Shown here one piece after another: positions 38,914-51,700 of a stretch of 64,000 nt of DNA. The translations under genes and the position numbers were made by a program. The stretch is from Carya illinoinensis. Taxonomy: Eukaryota; Streptophyta; Magnoliopsida; Fagales; Juglandaceae. The DNA is taken from positions 6,423,501-6,487,500 of the forward strand of contig NC_056760.1 of assembly GCF_018687715.1 (NCBI RefSeq). Reading direction: 5' to 3'. How positions within the stretch are numbered: position 1 is the first letter of the stretch; every line of letters begins with the position of its first letter. The notes beneath the pieces are model-generated. The model was not told where the DNA came from and made no database searches. It worked only from the letters and a program-made list of their open reading frames with translations.

Positions 38914-40503
38914 ATGATCATCAATACTCAAGCAGATGATGAATCTAGAGAGAGAGAGAGAGAGATGCCGCCGCCATGGGACCAAGCTAGAAATGTGATA
39001 ATGAATAATGAGTGACGGGGCGTGGTCCAAGCGCGCATGTAGATGGATGGGATGATGGAAGAAGTATAATGTCATGTGGGTGAGGATATATATAGTGGGC
39101 CACTTTGCTGCAAACCAGTTGGCTGGCTAGCTTGGCTACACGGAAATCTGTAATGTGAAAACAAGCTAGGAGGGCCAAAGAATAAAGATCCGAGGACATG
39201 GAATAGTAAACAGTCGTACGAACGATAGAGACACCCTGAATCGGGATTGGCCGAGCTCTTTAAATCATTGTACCATTCATAATCATATATAGATACTTCA
39301 CCCCTTTCACCTTTACCTCAATAATACGGTTTGATGCGGGGATCCCCCACTCTATCCGAAAAGGACTGTCATCTATTACATTTAGAGACAGAGAGGCTCC
39401 ACATCCATCCAAACTAATATATATTTATTTACTATGTATGTATATGTATATGTATGCATGCATGCATATGTATGTGCTAGAAAACCTCTGCTGTTCATTT
39501 TTAAACGACCTAGAGTTTGGGAATTTGACAAATTGGTTGTTAATCCATGGCAAGTTTTCTGGTTTCAGTGCATAAGAATACATAGAACCCCAGAGTCTTG
39601 GTCTTGGGCCTGGGTATGCTAGATCTTCCATGTTCTAAGATTGAATCTTTTGGGTGCAAGTAATGTTTAATAGGTAGACTTGATCTTTGTGATAAGGGTG
39701 CATTACATGATCTTAAAGTTTAACTGGATATAGATATATATTACATTTTTCTTTTAAAGAAATAGGTTTTGACAATCCCTTAAATTTCCCATCATAAAAA
39801 AAAAAAAAAAAATAGATAGCAAAAAATTAAACTCGGAATAAAAATTATTGGTACAAGTTGGTCTCGAGAACATACTAATTACATTTCTTACTTGACAGGA
39901 TTTCATTTATAAAAAATATTTTAAATTATCTTGCAAATCAAATATTATAAAGAAAAAGTGTGAAACATGTATTTTTTTTAAATGATATTTACAGTTATAA
40001 AATATATAAGTGACGATAATTATTTAAAAAAAATAAATAAATACAGAATTTACGTGCATGATAAAAAAATTAATTTTTAAATAATATATAGATCCCGCAT
40101 TATTTTAGAAAAAATTACACACTACTTACATATACGCACCCTACTCTGAATCTATCATTACTATTTTTGAACATACTCGTAAGTAGAAACCCATGAAATA
40201 CATTGAGCAAATGTGGTAGAGAATTAAGTCACAGTAGCGCAGCCGGCCTATAAAGTAAAAATTATTCACGTTACTATTCAGACCCATTGGTATTGTGCTT
40301 TTGAAGCCAATGGTGATGCTTGCTTTCTACCCGGACCTCACAATTATTCTTACGCTGACAGGGGGAAAATGGAGTTGGTGGTCCTCGCATAAGTTCTTCT
40401 CCTTTTCCAACTTTCTCGAGGTTATTTTTGCCTTCAAAATCCTCTTCACTGCTGCTTGCTAACTCCATCTGTCCCCTTGTCTGTCTACTCTTGTTTTGCC
40501 AAA
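37286..40503. other. Gene-free DNA and promoter/leader of the SPL gene
   Basis: A (TA)n/(TG)n compound microsatellite at 38874-38913 and GA runs near 37988-38009 and 38948-38965. Tandem GCAT/GTAT runs around 39435-39475. The pyrimidine-rich segment at about 40390-40500 is the likely 5' leader of the SBP-box gene. Confidence 0.35.
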
Positions 40504-43500
40504 ATGGAAACAGGCAGAGCTGAGGGAAAGAGGAGCTTAAATTACTACAATAACATGGTGGAGGAGGCTGAAGAGGAGGAGGATGAAGCTAGCGAGTTAG
40601 GATTTGGCGAGGATGAGAAGAAGAGAGAAATGACTCCCGCATCTAGCAGGAGAACATCATCTGGCAGTGGAGGGTCAACGCTGATTACTTGCCAGGCGGA
40701 TAATTGCAATGCTGATTTCACCGAAGCCAAGCCGTACCACCGGCGCCATAAGGTCTGCGAATTTCATGCCAAGGCTCCGGTTGTCAATGTTGGTGGACTC
40801 CATAAAAGGTTCTGCCAGCAATGCAGCAGGTTAGAAACCCTAGTTTTCTAATCATTTATAATATTAAGCTTGTTTCTTTCTGATCTTTTCTGGTTTTCAA
40901 ATTTCTGTTTTGTTCTTAATTCCATTGTAGCTCAACTAGCTAGTTAATGCTTTTCCAGGATAGAAGCTTATAATAAGTGAAGTCATTTATAATTTAGAAC
41001 GAGGGCGAATTAACCTATATATATATATATTAAGTGTATCAAACAGAACATAGTACATTAAACTCGTTGATGATCAGTGTGCTTTCTAAGCAAAGTAAAT
41101 TACGGCATTTGAGTATTAGGGGTGTTGGAGAATAATGGAGACTAAATATTGATCTACTAGCTACTTTTAATTATTTCTGCCACATGATCATGAGAACGCT
41201 ATCTCATTTTAATTTGAATGAAATACAAGATCAGAACCAGTACAGTAGTAGCCTCTCAGTCCAACCTTAAACCTGTTCTAAAACCAAACGTATCCATGCA
41301 CCATTAAAGGATGCAGAAGATAGCTAGGGATCATTGTGAGCTGTAAGCCATACGCGACTAAATATGAAATAATATACTGGACGAAGGCGTTGAAACGACT
41401 CCTACGCCAAGAACCACCCCCTTTTCCTCTCAAGTGTCATATCAATCAGAAATCCACATTCATTTATTTGTGGACAACGGCCTCCAGCTAGCTTAATCTT
41501 AAACATATAAAGTAGTACTTTTATTGCCTAGATATGGGGCCTTCTGCAGAACTGATATCATTATCGCTTTCTAATCGTACCATAAGCAAGTTTGCTGATG
41601 TACATCAATTTGGCTGCAGACAAAGAGGTTTAACAGATATATGATCATGGAATTAATGAAAATTTTAATTATCTACACCTTGATATATATTATAATTGAA
41701 TTAAGTTGGAGTGTGATCTCTCAAAGTCCTATATTCCTATTATGGTCATGCAGCTATTTATTCTTAGTTATGCTTGGTGCATTACGAATTTTATCAATAT
41801 TCCTTTTGTTACACATACAGTGAGGTACATGCATCTATGCAGATAGAATATTTATCCAAAGGTTGTACGTATTAAATTTGTACGTAGTACTTCTGAGCAT
41901 TAACCACTCTTATGTTTTCCGGCTTATTTTAGAAAATAGTTTCCTTGTGAAAAAGAAATTGATTTCCAACCCCAAGAAACTGTGTTGAAATCTGTGTGAA
42001 TGAGCTATATATATATATCATTGTTATGCCGCGGAACCCCAGGATTTTGTGCACCAGTCAGACTTATATATATGTGAGTGTGTGTATATATATATATATG
42101 AATGATCGGTAATTAAAATTTTTAACATCGTGTTTGAGAAAATTGCAGTATTAAATATACTGTACTCTCCATGAAAGAGTAAAGGAGAACCGATACAAAA
42201 CAACCCACTTGACCGCTCACTCTCCACCAATAATGGCACTGTACGTCCAAGTCACTCAATGACTCATCAACCCGATTGCTAGCTAGATTGCTATATTCTA
42301 CACCCTTCGAATGTAGCTGCCTGTCTTCTAATTGGAAAGAATAACTTTTATAATTTTTAAGTCGGGGAATATGTATATCTTGAATATGCTATTTGTCTTC
42401 TTCTTAATATCATCATTTCATCTTTTGATGTGGCATAAAATGATAGTAAAGTTATTTATTATATAATATATTTTATCAAGATGCCAATCATTTGATGCCG
42501 TGTAAGAGGACATTGATGAAACGTGTCAAGTAGCGTTTTTCAATTATATATGTATGTGTATATATGCATGTATATATTGTAAGTGCATGATTATGTGTAA
42601 AGATTAAGAAAAAATCTTGTACCAATGTGCGGTACTTCATGTTTCTGATGGCTTATTGCATAATGAACTACTTGTGCTTTCCAATCAATACCAATAGTTC
42701 AACATTTTCCAAATCTCTGCCCATTCAAATCCTCCCTTTTGGTGATGCTTGGCCGTAATTTGACAAAAGGACCGACCTTTTTTGGTGATTCCCTCAATCT
42801 TGGCTTTATTGATCTCTTTTACTCTAGTCTCCACTAGGCCTATAAACGTAGTTGGTGCTCGTGAATGAACTTCTCAATTCTCTTGCTTGTTTGGGTCATT
42901 GAGACCCCTGAAATTCCAAAAGCCAAACACCATCGATCAGAAGAAGAAGAAAAAAAGAACCCGACAAAAGCATTCATTTCCTCCTGATATCCTGAAGGGA
43001 TAAGACTTCTTACACCAATCTCAAGTCTCTTTCTAATTAACTTTCTGGGCCTTTCGCACCCAATGAGTCCTTGGCTAATTCTCCCATTAAGTTCCTACCT
43101 ACCAAAAGGAGGTGATAAATAGCATTTCAAAACTTTACCTTAAAACCCACCATTTGTCAAAAAAGAAAAAAAGAAGAAGAAGCACTCAATCGGCTGCTGT
43201 AAAAGAGGGAGAGGGGATACCTCTTCAATGTTACCACTACATGGGACACGAAGAAAGTGATCCCTCATCACTTTGCCTTCACCATGCACAATAGTAGGAT
43301 TCCCCCTAGTGTCATCCCCGCGGAACCTATAAATGACATCTCTCCTTGCCACCTTCACATGGCCAATACGGAGGAGATGGTTAAAAGTCCAACCATTAAT
43401 GCAAAAGCTCTAAAACTGCTGGATATTAAATTCATTATGCCTTTAACCATCGGAGTAGTAACATTCCACCACACTTTCGAATCTGACATCTATAGCAGCT

Positions 43501-43931
43501 CGCTCTATCAACATTGATATGATGGTAGCTCTCTCTTTTTATGGCTCCACTTATCTATCAATATTCAATAGCTTGATACTATGCCCATACTTAGTATCAT
43601 GACATTTTAATCCAATTTACAGGTCAACCCCTTCGTGACTAGAACTTGTGATGTGGTCTTTGCTCTAATACAAGTTGTTAAGGACCCAATTATTAATCCA
43701 ACAGTCCTAGAACTGTTGGATACTAAATTGGTTAACTATTTAACTCTCAAAACCACAACAAAGATCACTTTGCCTACACCACTCTCGCATAGGCAGAGGG
43801 AGAGGGAATCATCCTCAATCACATGGTGGAAACTCTCTTGTGTCATGCTGCTTTTATGCAGCACATAGGAAAGAGCATGCTCTCTTGAGTCTCCTCCCTC
43901 TCGTACCTCCTTTGCGGAGAGAAGAAGATTC

Positions 43932-43987
<56 letters not shown>

Positions 43988-45453
43988 TTGGATTTTATGG
44001 TTAAAGGGAGTGAGATGGGAATGTGACAATGTTTTTTAGATATATTAGTACTTCCTTTTTGGGTGGTTATGTTGATAGCTTTTGAGTACAATTAATTATA
44101 GTAAAAAACTATAATTGTAAATAATAAAAAAATACCAATGTAATAAAACTCAAAACCAAAACTAAAACCTGTCTTTTTGTAAGTAAACAATTATATTAAT
44201 AGGAATAGACATAGCCCAAGTACACAAGAAGGTATACAAGAGGTACAACCTATCTAAGATGAAGTAATGGAAACAAGAAAATCATGAAAATCAAAGCCAT
44301 TAGACTCAACATCTTTGGCCCATAAAAAATAAAGTTCTAACAAAAAGTAATCTAATCTCCTCTAGAAAGCGCTTCTTGTCTTCGAAAGCCCAGTCATTAC
44401 ACTCCTATCATAAGCACCACAAAATACAAATAGGAACAATCTTCCACACAATTGTGATATGTGGAAAACCGCCTAGGTTTTTCCAACTGGCTAAAAGCTC
44501 AACCACTGTAGCAGGTATAATCCAGGCTAGCTCTAACTGTTTGAAAATATCTTCCCATAATGTTATAGCAACCTCGCAATGTAGTAAAAGATGATCCACA
44601 GTCTCACCGCTTTTTTTGCACATGAAGCACTAGTCCACTATAATCTCTATAAATTATCCACCGTCATAATCTTTTTCAGAGAAGCTGTCCAAGCAAAAGA
44701 TGTCGCCCTAGGAGGAGCCTTATTTCTCCAAATCCTTCTCCATGTAAAGTGCTTGTTCTGCTGTTGTGTCAAGGACTTATAGAAAGAAAGAACAAAACAT
44801 TTGGAGAAACAAGGTTTATGGAGGGACTTGATCTCCAAAACTAAAACCTTTTACCAAACATCGTAAAGTTTATGGAGTTTCTCACAGACTGCTTCTATAA
44901 AGACTTCTCTTCACCAAATTTACACAAAACGTCATGGTAGCTTGTTTCCCTTGAATGACAAAATCATGAGCAATATCCTCTTTTGACATCATTGCAAATG
45001 CCTCCATGATCTGGGTAGAGGAAAGCACAGATCTTTAGATGCTAAAGATCGATTTAAGTTGTTTACCATAAAAAATCCTCTATATCAAGCTTCGACAGAT
45101 GCAACAAAAGGTGATATCATAAAATCTAATTGAAGCAGAAATTACACCACTAAATCGTTGCAAGTATTTTGGTAGCTAGCAAAAAGCAAGACTGAAATAG
45201 CCCAAACCCATGTGAACTCCCGGCTCTCGCATATACGTACGTACCTAGCTACTGAAAAATTAATATTTTATATAGTGAATTAAGTAGAAAGGAGGAGAAG
45301 AAAAGAAATTCATCACACAACAATCTTGACGTGTTTTAACACGTACAAAGACTAGCTTTTGTCAGCAGATGGAGGCCATTAGGAAAATAATTCCACTATC
45401 AAAAGATGGAGTATAAGAATTTGGACCAAAGCCTTCTTCCCAGCTTGATAACA

Positions 45454-45516
<63 letters not shown>

Positions 45517-46656
45517 AAGATATGTCTTTATAAAGACTTGAGCTACGATTCTTACCTCTCTTCTTACTTGAGGATTATCATCCTTATATATGAATTATAT
45601 CTTCTCTACTTTTCAATAAAGAATCTACTGATCAAGTTGGAGGATTCCCGAAGTTCAACTCTATTGATACTGCATGCATATCTTTATATATATGTATATA
45701 TATAAATCTTCATCTTCAGCTTTTTATTAGTTTTGAGTAAATATCCACTGATCTTGAAGAGCTTAAATCAACAAGATTGAATAGGTCTATTAATCTTTCC
45801 CCTAGTTCAAATATGAGTAATAATAAATCTCTCTTCCATGATGCTGCTTTCTTCGTATTTCCTCGATTATTAATGTAGATGGACCTAAAGACACGCAGTA
45901 GTACTCCCACTATACGTTTGCTGCTTAGTTCTTTGCCTTCAAGCTAGTGTTGATTACTAAAGAGAAGTAAAAGAAATCTATTACCTATATACTTTCTAAA
46001 GCCAACTCATCATTTATTTTATTAACTCATCCCAACCATTCACATGCTAAATTAAAAGTCCTTTCCTTGTATTGTCTTTAATACCCTAATAAACTCACTC
46101 CATTTATTGATATTAATATTAAAAAAAGGTTTGAATATGTAAGATTTCCTACTATTTATGATTTCTAATTTAATAGAGAGAAGAAAAGACTTTTTATCTT
46201 ATAGCAGTCTTAGTAGATATTGATTTCTCTTACATGTCTCTTTGGCTTTCCCACCACTTAACTTTTCAATCATTTTGTTGTTACTTTTCAAATAAGTAGG
46301 AAAACTAAACATCTTTTTGAATTATTGACTCTGTTATTTATTTTTTTGGCTTCTTCATCTCTTAACTACTCTATTTTAAGTATTCTCACGCATTGCTTGG
46401 TTCGATGACTAGTTAATAAGAAGAAGAAATGTGAAAATAAAGACTATATGGTAGCTGATCATGAGGAAGTAAAATATGGAAAATCCTTACGTTACTTCAT
46501 TTCTTATTGAGCTCTTTCTATGGAATGGTGCATTGCAGGTTCCATATGCTATCAGAGTTTGATGAAAACAAAAAGAGTTGTCGGAAACGTCTAGCTGGTC
46601 ACAATGAGAGGCGTCGGAAAAGCTCATCCGATTCTTATGGAGAAGGTTCACATTGA
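40504..46656 (+). CDS. SPL: Small SBP-box (SPL3/4/5-type) transcription factor, two exons
   Basis: Exon 1 is 40504-40829 and exon 2 is 46539-46656. The 5709-bp intron (AG/GTTAGA donor, TTGCAG acceptor) splits the codon of Arg109 inside the SBP domain, the conserved intron position of the family. The spliced protein is 147 residues. The SBP domain is at 63-138, with zinc site 1 (Cys63, Cys68, Cys85, His88) and zinc site 2 (Cys104, Cys107, His111, Cys123, in [20 protein letters not shown]). The basic nuclear signal [13 protein letters not shown] overlaps the end. The N-terminus ([12 protein letters not shown]) and an acidic stretch fit small SPL3/4/5 proteins, which promote flowering and phase change through GTAC-core sites. 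I chose the AUG at 40504 because family similarity begins there. The intron holds antisense LINE pieces and microsatellites and is very long for this group. Confidence 0.93.
42610..42925 (-). mobile_element. Degenerate LINE endonuclease N-terminus in SPL intron
   Basis: Minus-strand translation across frames gives [20 protein letters not shown], then [15 protein letters not shown], then a GRI block, matching the start of the plant L1 endonuclease (typical NxRGLNxxxK and ETRV motifs). Stops and shifts break it. Confidence 0.5.
43370..43760. repeat. Diverged direct duplication in SPL intron
   Basis: A segment at about 43376-43450 (CCAACCATTAATGCAAAAGC, CTGGATATTAAATT) recurs at about 43670-43735 (CCAATTATTAATCCAACAGT, TTGGATACTAAATT). 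Surrounding motifs (AGAGGGAGAGGG-type, near 43205 and 43795) also repeat. It could be the untranslated part of a retroelement. Confidence 0.4.
43936..43985. repeat. (CT)n microsatellite in SPL intron
   Basis: Uninterrupted CT run of about 50 bp. Confidence 0.95.
44165..44845 (-). mobile_element. L1-type LINE 3' end (zf-RVT) in SPL intron, antisense
   Basis: Minus-strand translation gives [40 protein letters not shown] and [19 protein letters not shown], the same zf-RVT C-terminus as the element at 4531, but with frame breaks. The 3' tail (TATTAATATAATTGTTTACTT followed by acaaaaag on the minus strand) lies at about 44165. 5'-truncated and dead. Confidence 0.75.
45457..45516. repeat. (TC)n(TA)n compound microsatellite in SPL intron
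   Basis: TC run 45457-45495 followed by TA run to about 45516. Confidence 0.95.
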
Positions 46657-46763
46657 AAAGTATTTATGTTAATTGGCAGCAAGCTTAAGAAAGGGACTCC
46701 CAGCCGATAAAATCCTATATATATTATAAGCTTATTATTAAAATGAATCAAAGATCTGTGTTA

Positions 46764-46783
46764 TGGCTCTCTATCTTCTGTCA
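46764..46783 (+). promoter_or_regulatory. miR156/157-type target site in SPL 3' UTR
   Basis: TGGCTCTCTATCTTCTGTCA, 107 bases after the SPL stop, pairs with miR156 at 16 of 20 positions. Pairing is perfect over microRNA nucleotides 1-10, with mismatches opposite 11, 14, 19 and 20. Small SPL genes are known to carry this site in the 3' UTR rather than in the coding region. Through it miR156 would repress this gene in the juvenile phase. Confidence 0.85.
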
Positions 46784-48766
46784 AGTGTTAATCGGCTTTA
46801 ATTATGCATTACTGCTCTATAATCTATCCGTGCTCTGAAACAATTATGCCAACAGCATTTTGGCACGACCCAATGATTATGCCTTCCTTATGGTTGTCAT
46901 TCTAGGTCTGTATCATTCTATCTATAATAATGACTACCCTTTATGGCATTGGTCCTATGTTTGTTCTATTTAAATGAGCTTCTTGTCACAGAACGTTTAC
47001 CGCCATCAATGGTTTCCTTCTGCTTTCTTGATTAATTGAAATTCATGAATCATATTCTTTCAGGTTCTCACCCTTTTTAACCGTGTTTGTTGCATACATT
47101 AGTTTTCCCCCTAATTCACTTGCATCATCTGATACTTTTTGGATAAAGACATAGGTCTTAATTATGAAATGAACACGTGGTTATTTGCATGAGTCAAGGT
47201 GGTATTCAACTCAAGAATATGGCAGGCAGGAATGGATTATATTTATATATATATATATATATATATATAAATGGGTACACAATTTTTGCACACTATCTAA
47301 TAAATATTATTTAAAAAAAAATTATTTTAATTTTGTTTGACTTTGATGTGTTGAATAAAAAAATACAATATTTTATTAGAAAGCTGTGTAAAAGTTGTAT
47401 AATGATTATGTTTGTATCATCTTCCCTATCTCTTGAGCCAGCGGTAACATTCATGATATACACTGATCACAAGTAATTGCATGATTGCATTAGTCTCACC
47501 AACTCTCACATGCGGTGATGGTAAAAGCAGAGGACAAGATTTCTGCCACCAAAAAGACGATGGTGAAGATGACAATCTACTTAAAAATATGATGTTTACA
47601 ACTCTTGCATTAGTGTGTGGGGGTGAGCTTGGAGGCCAAAGACTTGCAGTTTAGCATGACTAGGAAACTTTTGTTTCCATGGTTCTAGAAGCTAGGACAT
47701 TCGACTCAACTCACAATCTTTTGAGCATTGATAATTGCGTGCAAACCAAAAGTTTAGACCCTATATCGCAAGAGTTTTGCTACATACAAATAAAATTGCG
47801 TACTAATCTACGTACCAATACTGATTCTTCCATACTTAAAAGTTAAATTAGCATTGTTTTTAATAAAATTTACTATTTGACCAATCACAATAAATTGATG
47901 CACATATTAATACACAAGTGTGCTTGCAACTAGACTTTTTCATCACAAGAATATTATTTTTTTCCCTTAGCAAGAAAGATCAATAGCTCAATCACAAGGA
48001 ACATCCATCAAGTTGATTGAGATTTATCAGTCGATGGAATACTAATTGGGAATCATGGTTGCCAGTTGCCACCACGAAAAAGGAAAGCAAAGGTGATAGA
48101 GATTTTCTTGAAACCACCAATTTATTTGGTCATAAAATAATGAATCAACAGTCTAAACAGCAAGTTACCAACCACTCATCTGTAGGCCCAAGAAAATGGC
48201 AGTTCTTGGCCTTACTGCAACCTGGTCTGTTGCTTAATCTGTAGAACTACAATTTGAGAGGTCATTAGACGCAACATTGAAAATAATTTCTATATTTCCT
48301 GAGTCCAGCACTCGAAAAAATGCCAATAATTAGGAACCGTTACAATCAGGCTTGAAAAATCTTCTGTGACCAAGCTAATCTAACTCAAACTGATCAACAT
48401 CACGATCAGCATCTTCAACTAGACTTGTAGACTACAAAGAAAATGTTTCAATCCATCCTTAACGGATAAACCAAAACTGAAGCAAAAAAGGAAGCAAAAG
48501 GTCCGTCAAGAATTGTAATAACTCAAAACATATCGCCCCTTTTCAGTCCAGCCACTAAATAAAGGACTACAAAATAAGATGGTGGCGCCTTGTTTCGAAA
48601 AATATCCAGTGAAGTTTTTTTTTATTATTATTAGATATCAGCACTCCCATTGTCTGGCTGTGTCCACAATTTTCTGGGTGAAATCTTACCAAATGGCAAC
48701 CAGTGGATGTGCTATAGGGTATGGGAACAAAAAAATTGAAGCATGTGGTAATTGAAAATAACCTCT
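46784..48766. other. Intergenic DNA between SPL and the carrier gene
   Basis: The first part is the remaining SPL 3' UTR and flank; the last 100-200 bases are probably the 3' UTR of the minus-strand carrier gene. A (TA)n run lies at about 47243-47270. The frame at 48017-48244 shows no domain. Confidence 0.35.
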
Positions 48767-51700
48767 TCAGTCATGCTTGATGCCTAAAATTTTTATTGCT
48801 AGCTCCCAGGTAACAATTGCAGCCGCATTGGCGGGAAATGCCCGAACTATGGTAGGACCCAAACCTGTATAGCATCCTTTAAATCCAGCCCTCCTGTAAA
48901 TCTGTTATAGAAAACCCATTCAGCTTCTCTCTTCTAAGACCCCGAAAGGAAAGAAGAAGAAAAAGGACACAAAAGAAGTTTTTTTTCCCTCTTTTCGTCA
49001 ATAGAGAAAATAGAAACCTCTCATTAATGAAAATCTTGAAATGTAGGAAACCAAGATAACTTACCGAGCTCAAGATTTGAAAAGGATTCCTTGAAGAGCT
49101 TTTATCTGGGGCAGTCTGAATTATAGTTTTTGCCACATCCAAGGGCAAAACAGCAGACCAAAACTGGAAAGGGTGGGGGAAAATTTACAATATGTAAACA
49201 TAATACACTTTATTCAGAAATTTGCTGAAGTTGTTAAGAGGCTTACAGCTACACCACCAAGGCCACCACTCACAATCCCAATTCCCACGTCGATCAAGTG
49301 GCTATGGTCAGATGAAGCAGCTTTTAGTCGTGAATGCATGTAATAGCGGACATACTCATAAACACTAAAAAAGACTGCATTGCCAGCAGATTCTCTTAGC
49401 AATGTCGTACAAACTCCGCGAAAGATTCCTGTAACCTGAAAGGTGTTATGTCAGTTCAAAACTGCATCATTCATAATGTTGCCAAATGAAGATGATTTTC
49501 TCACCCCTTCAGTTTTTATGGTTTTGAGGGCACAATCAAGGGGACTACCATATCTACTTGACTTTGGAACCATAGAGTCAGTGCCTTGAACTTGCATCCT
49601 ACACTGAGAGCTCAGTGTCACATGTACCATCAGAAACAAAAAAGCAAATATAAAAAACAGTAGTTGAGCATGCAAACCCTCCATTTCACTTTACCTTCAG
49701 CAGCTCTGATGGACATAATACAAAACTGATAAGAGCTCCACTGTAAGCAGCAGAAGGAATTATCACTTGGAGTTGTGGGCCACCATCTTGCACACCTCCC
49801 TTCATGAAAAGAGCAAAGATGAAGTTGAAAGGTTGTTTTGTAGCTACATAGCAAATGCAAGACCCTTCAGAAAAAATCTATCCACAAAATCATGTAACTG
49901 ACTGTTCACGATGAGGATTGGTGAAACTTTAAATCAGTAAAAAGCTTACCCAACTAAACTTAAAAGCAAACCTGCAGTGACTGCTTTGTTTGGGAGTAAA
50001 TGCCAAAAAGAAGTGAACTCTCAAAAGCCACCCCAACAAAAGATGATGTTGCCCCTCTATAAAGTCCTTTAATCTGTCAAAGACAAGTTCACTTAGTTTC
50101 TCCATAAGGAAAAGACACGGAAAACTCAGATCCTACAAACCCCTAACCCACCCCTTTACCCTTGGTGTTGTGGTGGTGTGTGGAAAGAGGGGGTGGGGGG
50201 TTGGTTGGTTGGTGGGAGAGCAAAGAAAATCTACTCCATAAAGTTCTAGAGCAATTTAAAAGTTGACCACACCTGATATGTTACGCTTCATGCCTTTTTA
50301 TAGCATAGATTGAAATATAAACTGGCCAAAAGAGAGAGAATTTTGTGTTTTACATATCACCTTTGTCATGAGTTTTTGCATGACTTGGATGTTACTACAT
50401 ACTTTAGAGGGAATGGCTGCTTACATGGAAAACAAATAACTAAAACAACTATTTTCAGGTGAAAATAAAACATTATAGAAAAATAAAAGTAAATCCAACT
50501 TCAGGATCAGCCCTTTCTAAATCATTTCAGCATGAAAAATGTGTAGCCAATGTTACGGCTTTCCTTTTACAAAGTTGTTTCCTAAGATAATTGAAATGTT
50601 GGGACTATTTCAAGACTTTGAAAGTCTTCAAACTAGTCATAATAAAGAATTAATAAACTGAGATGCTTGTACGATTTTAATTAAAATGAAGTACTTTTTC
50701 CCTGTTTGTAGCTCTTAAGTTCTGAAAATGTCAGGGTAATTCTGATTGAAAAATATCAGCATTACTCAATATACACTAGAATGTCTAAGGAGTCTATTCT
50801 CTTGCAAAGAAATCGGAGAAACAAATGGAAGTGCCTCACACTTCTATGTAACTCATGAACTAATGTTAAGAAGAGTAGCCCAAATTTTAGAAACCATTAA
50901 CAGAAGGTTTATAGAATACATTGGAATCATTCACTGCGAAAGAAAGTATCCTAATCTGTGCTTGCTGTGATTTCTTCTGATATCAGGCTAATTGTAGATC
51001 CCTAAAGGAATACAATGACTTCATTCAACAAGCCTTGATGCTGAACTGACAATTATAGCTCAGCTTCCACACTTCCCTACATAATGCAAGATTTGATATT
51101 CCACAAACTTCCCTACTTATCTAAAGCTTTAAAGCACCTTCATGTGCGGTTCAACCAATGGAGTTAGACCCAAAAGACGGTTGAACTTTAGGAGGTGGAA
51201 GGTTACAGCTCAAATAGGTTAACCCCTAGGGGTTGGCTTAAGTAGTAAAGGCTTTGGGCTTGGGGATATGCTCACCCTAGGTCTAAGATTCAAATCCCCT
51301 TAAATGCAAACAATCTCTAGGCACCATCGGACTGAAGGATTTTTCCCTTGAATTATCCAAGGTACACTTGCAGGAAACTCCTTGCTGAGGGCATCCCCCG
51401 GGATTAGTCGGGACGCTGTTCCCGGATACCAAGTGCCGATTAAAAAAAAAAAAACTGGCAGACAGGATTTATTTATTTATTTTTGGATAAGTAAGAAAGA
51501 CAATTTTATTAATATGAATGAAAACTTGGTAGACAGGAATTTAAATGTGAAAGAGAAGGAGGGGAGGTGCACGCTAGTAAATCTGTAAACTATCCCTATA
51601 TAACTAGGTTAAACATAATCTTTATATGGTGCAAAGTAAGAAGGTAACCATTTATATGACTCAACTGCACACAAGATAACAAGGTCCATGTAATGAACAA

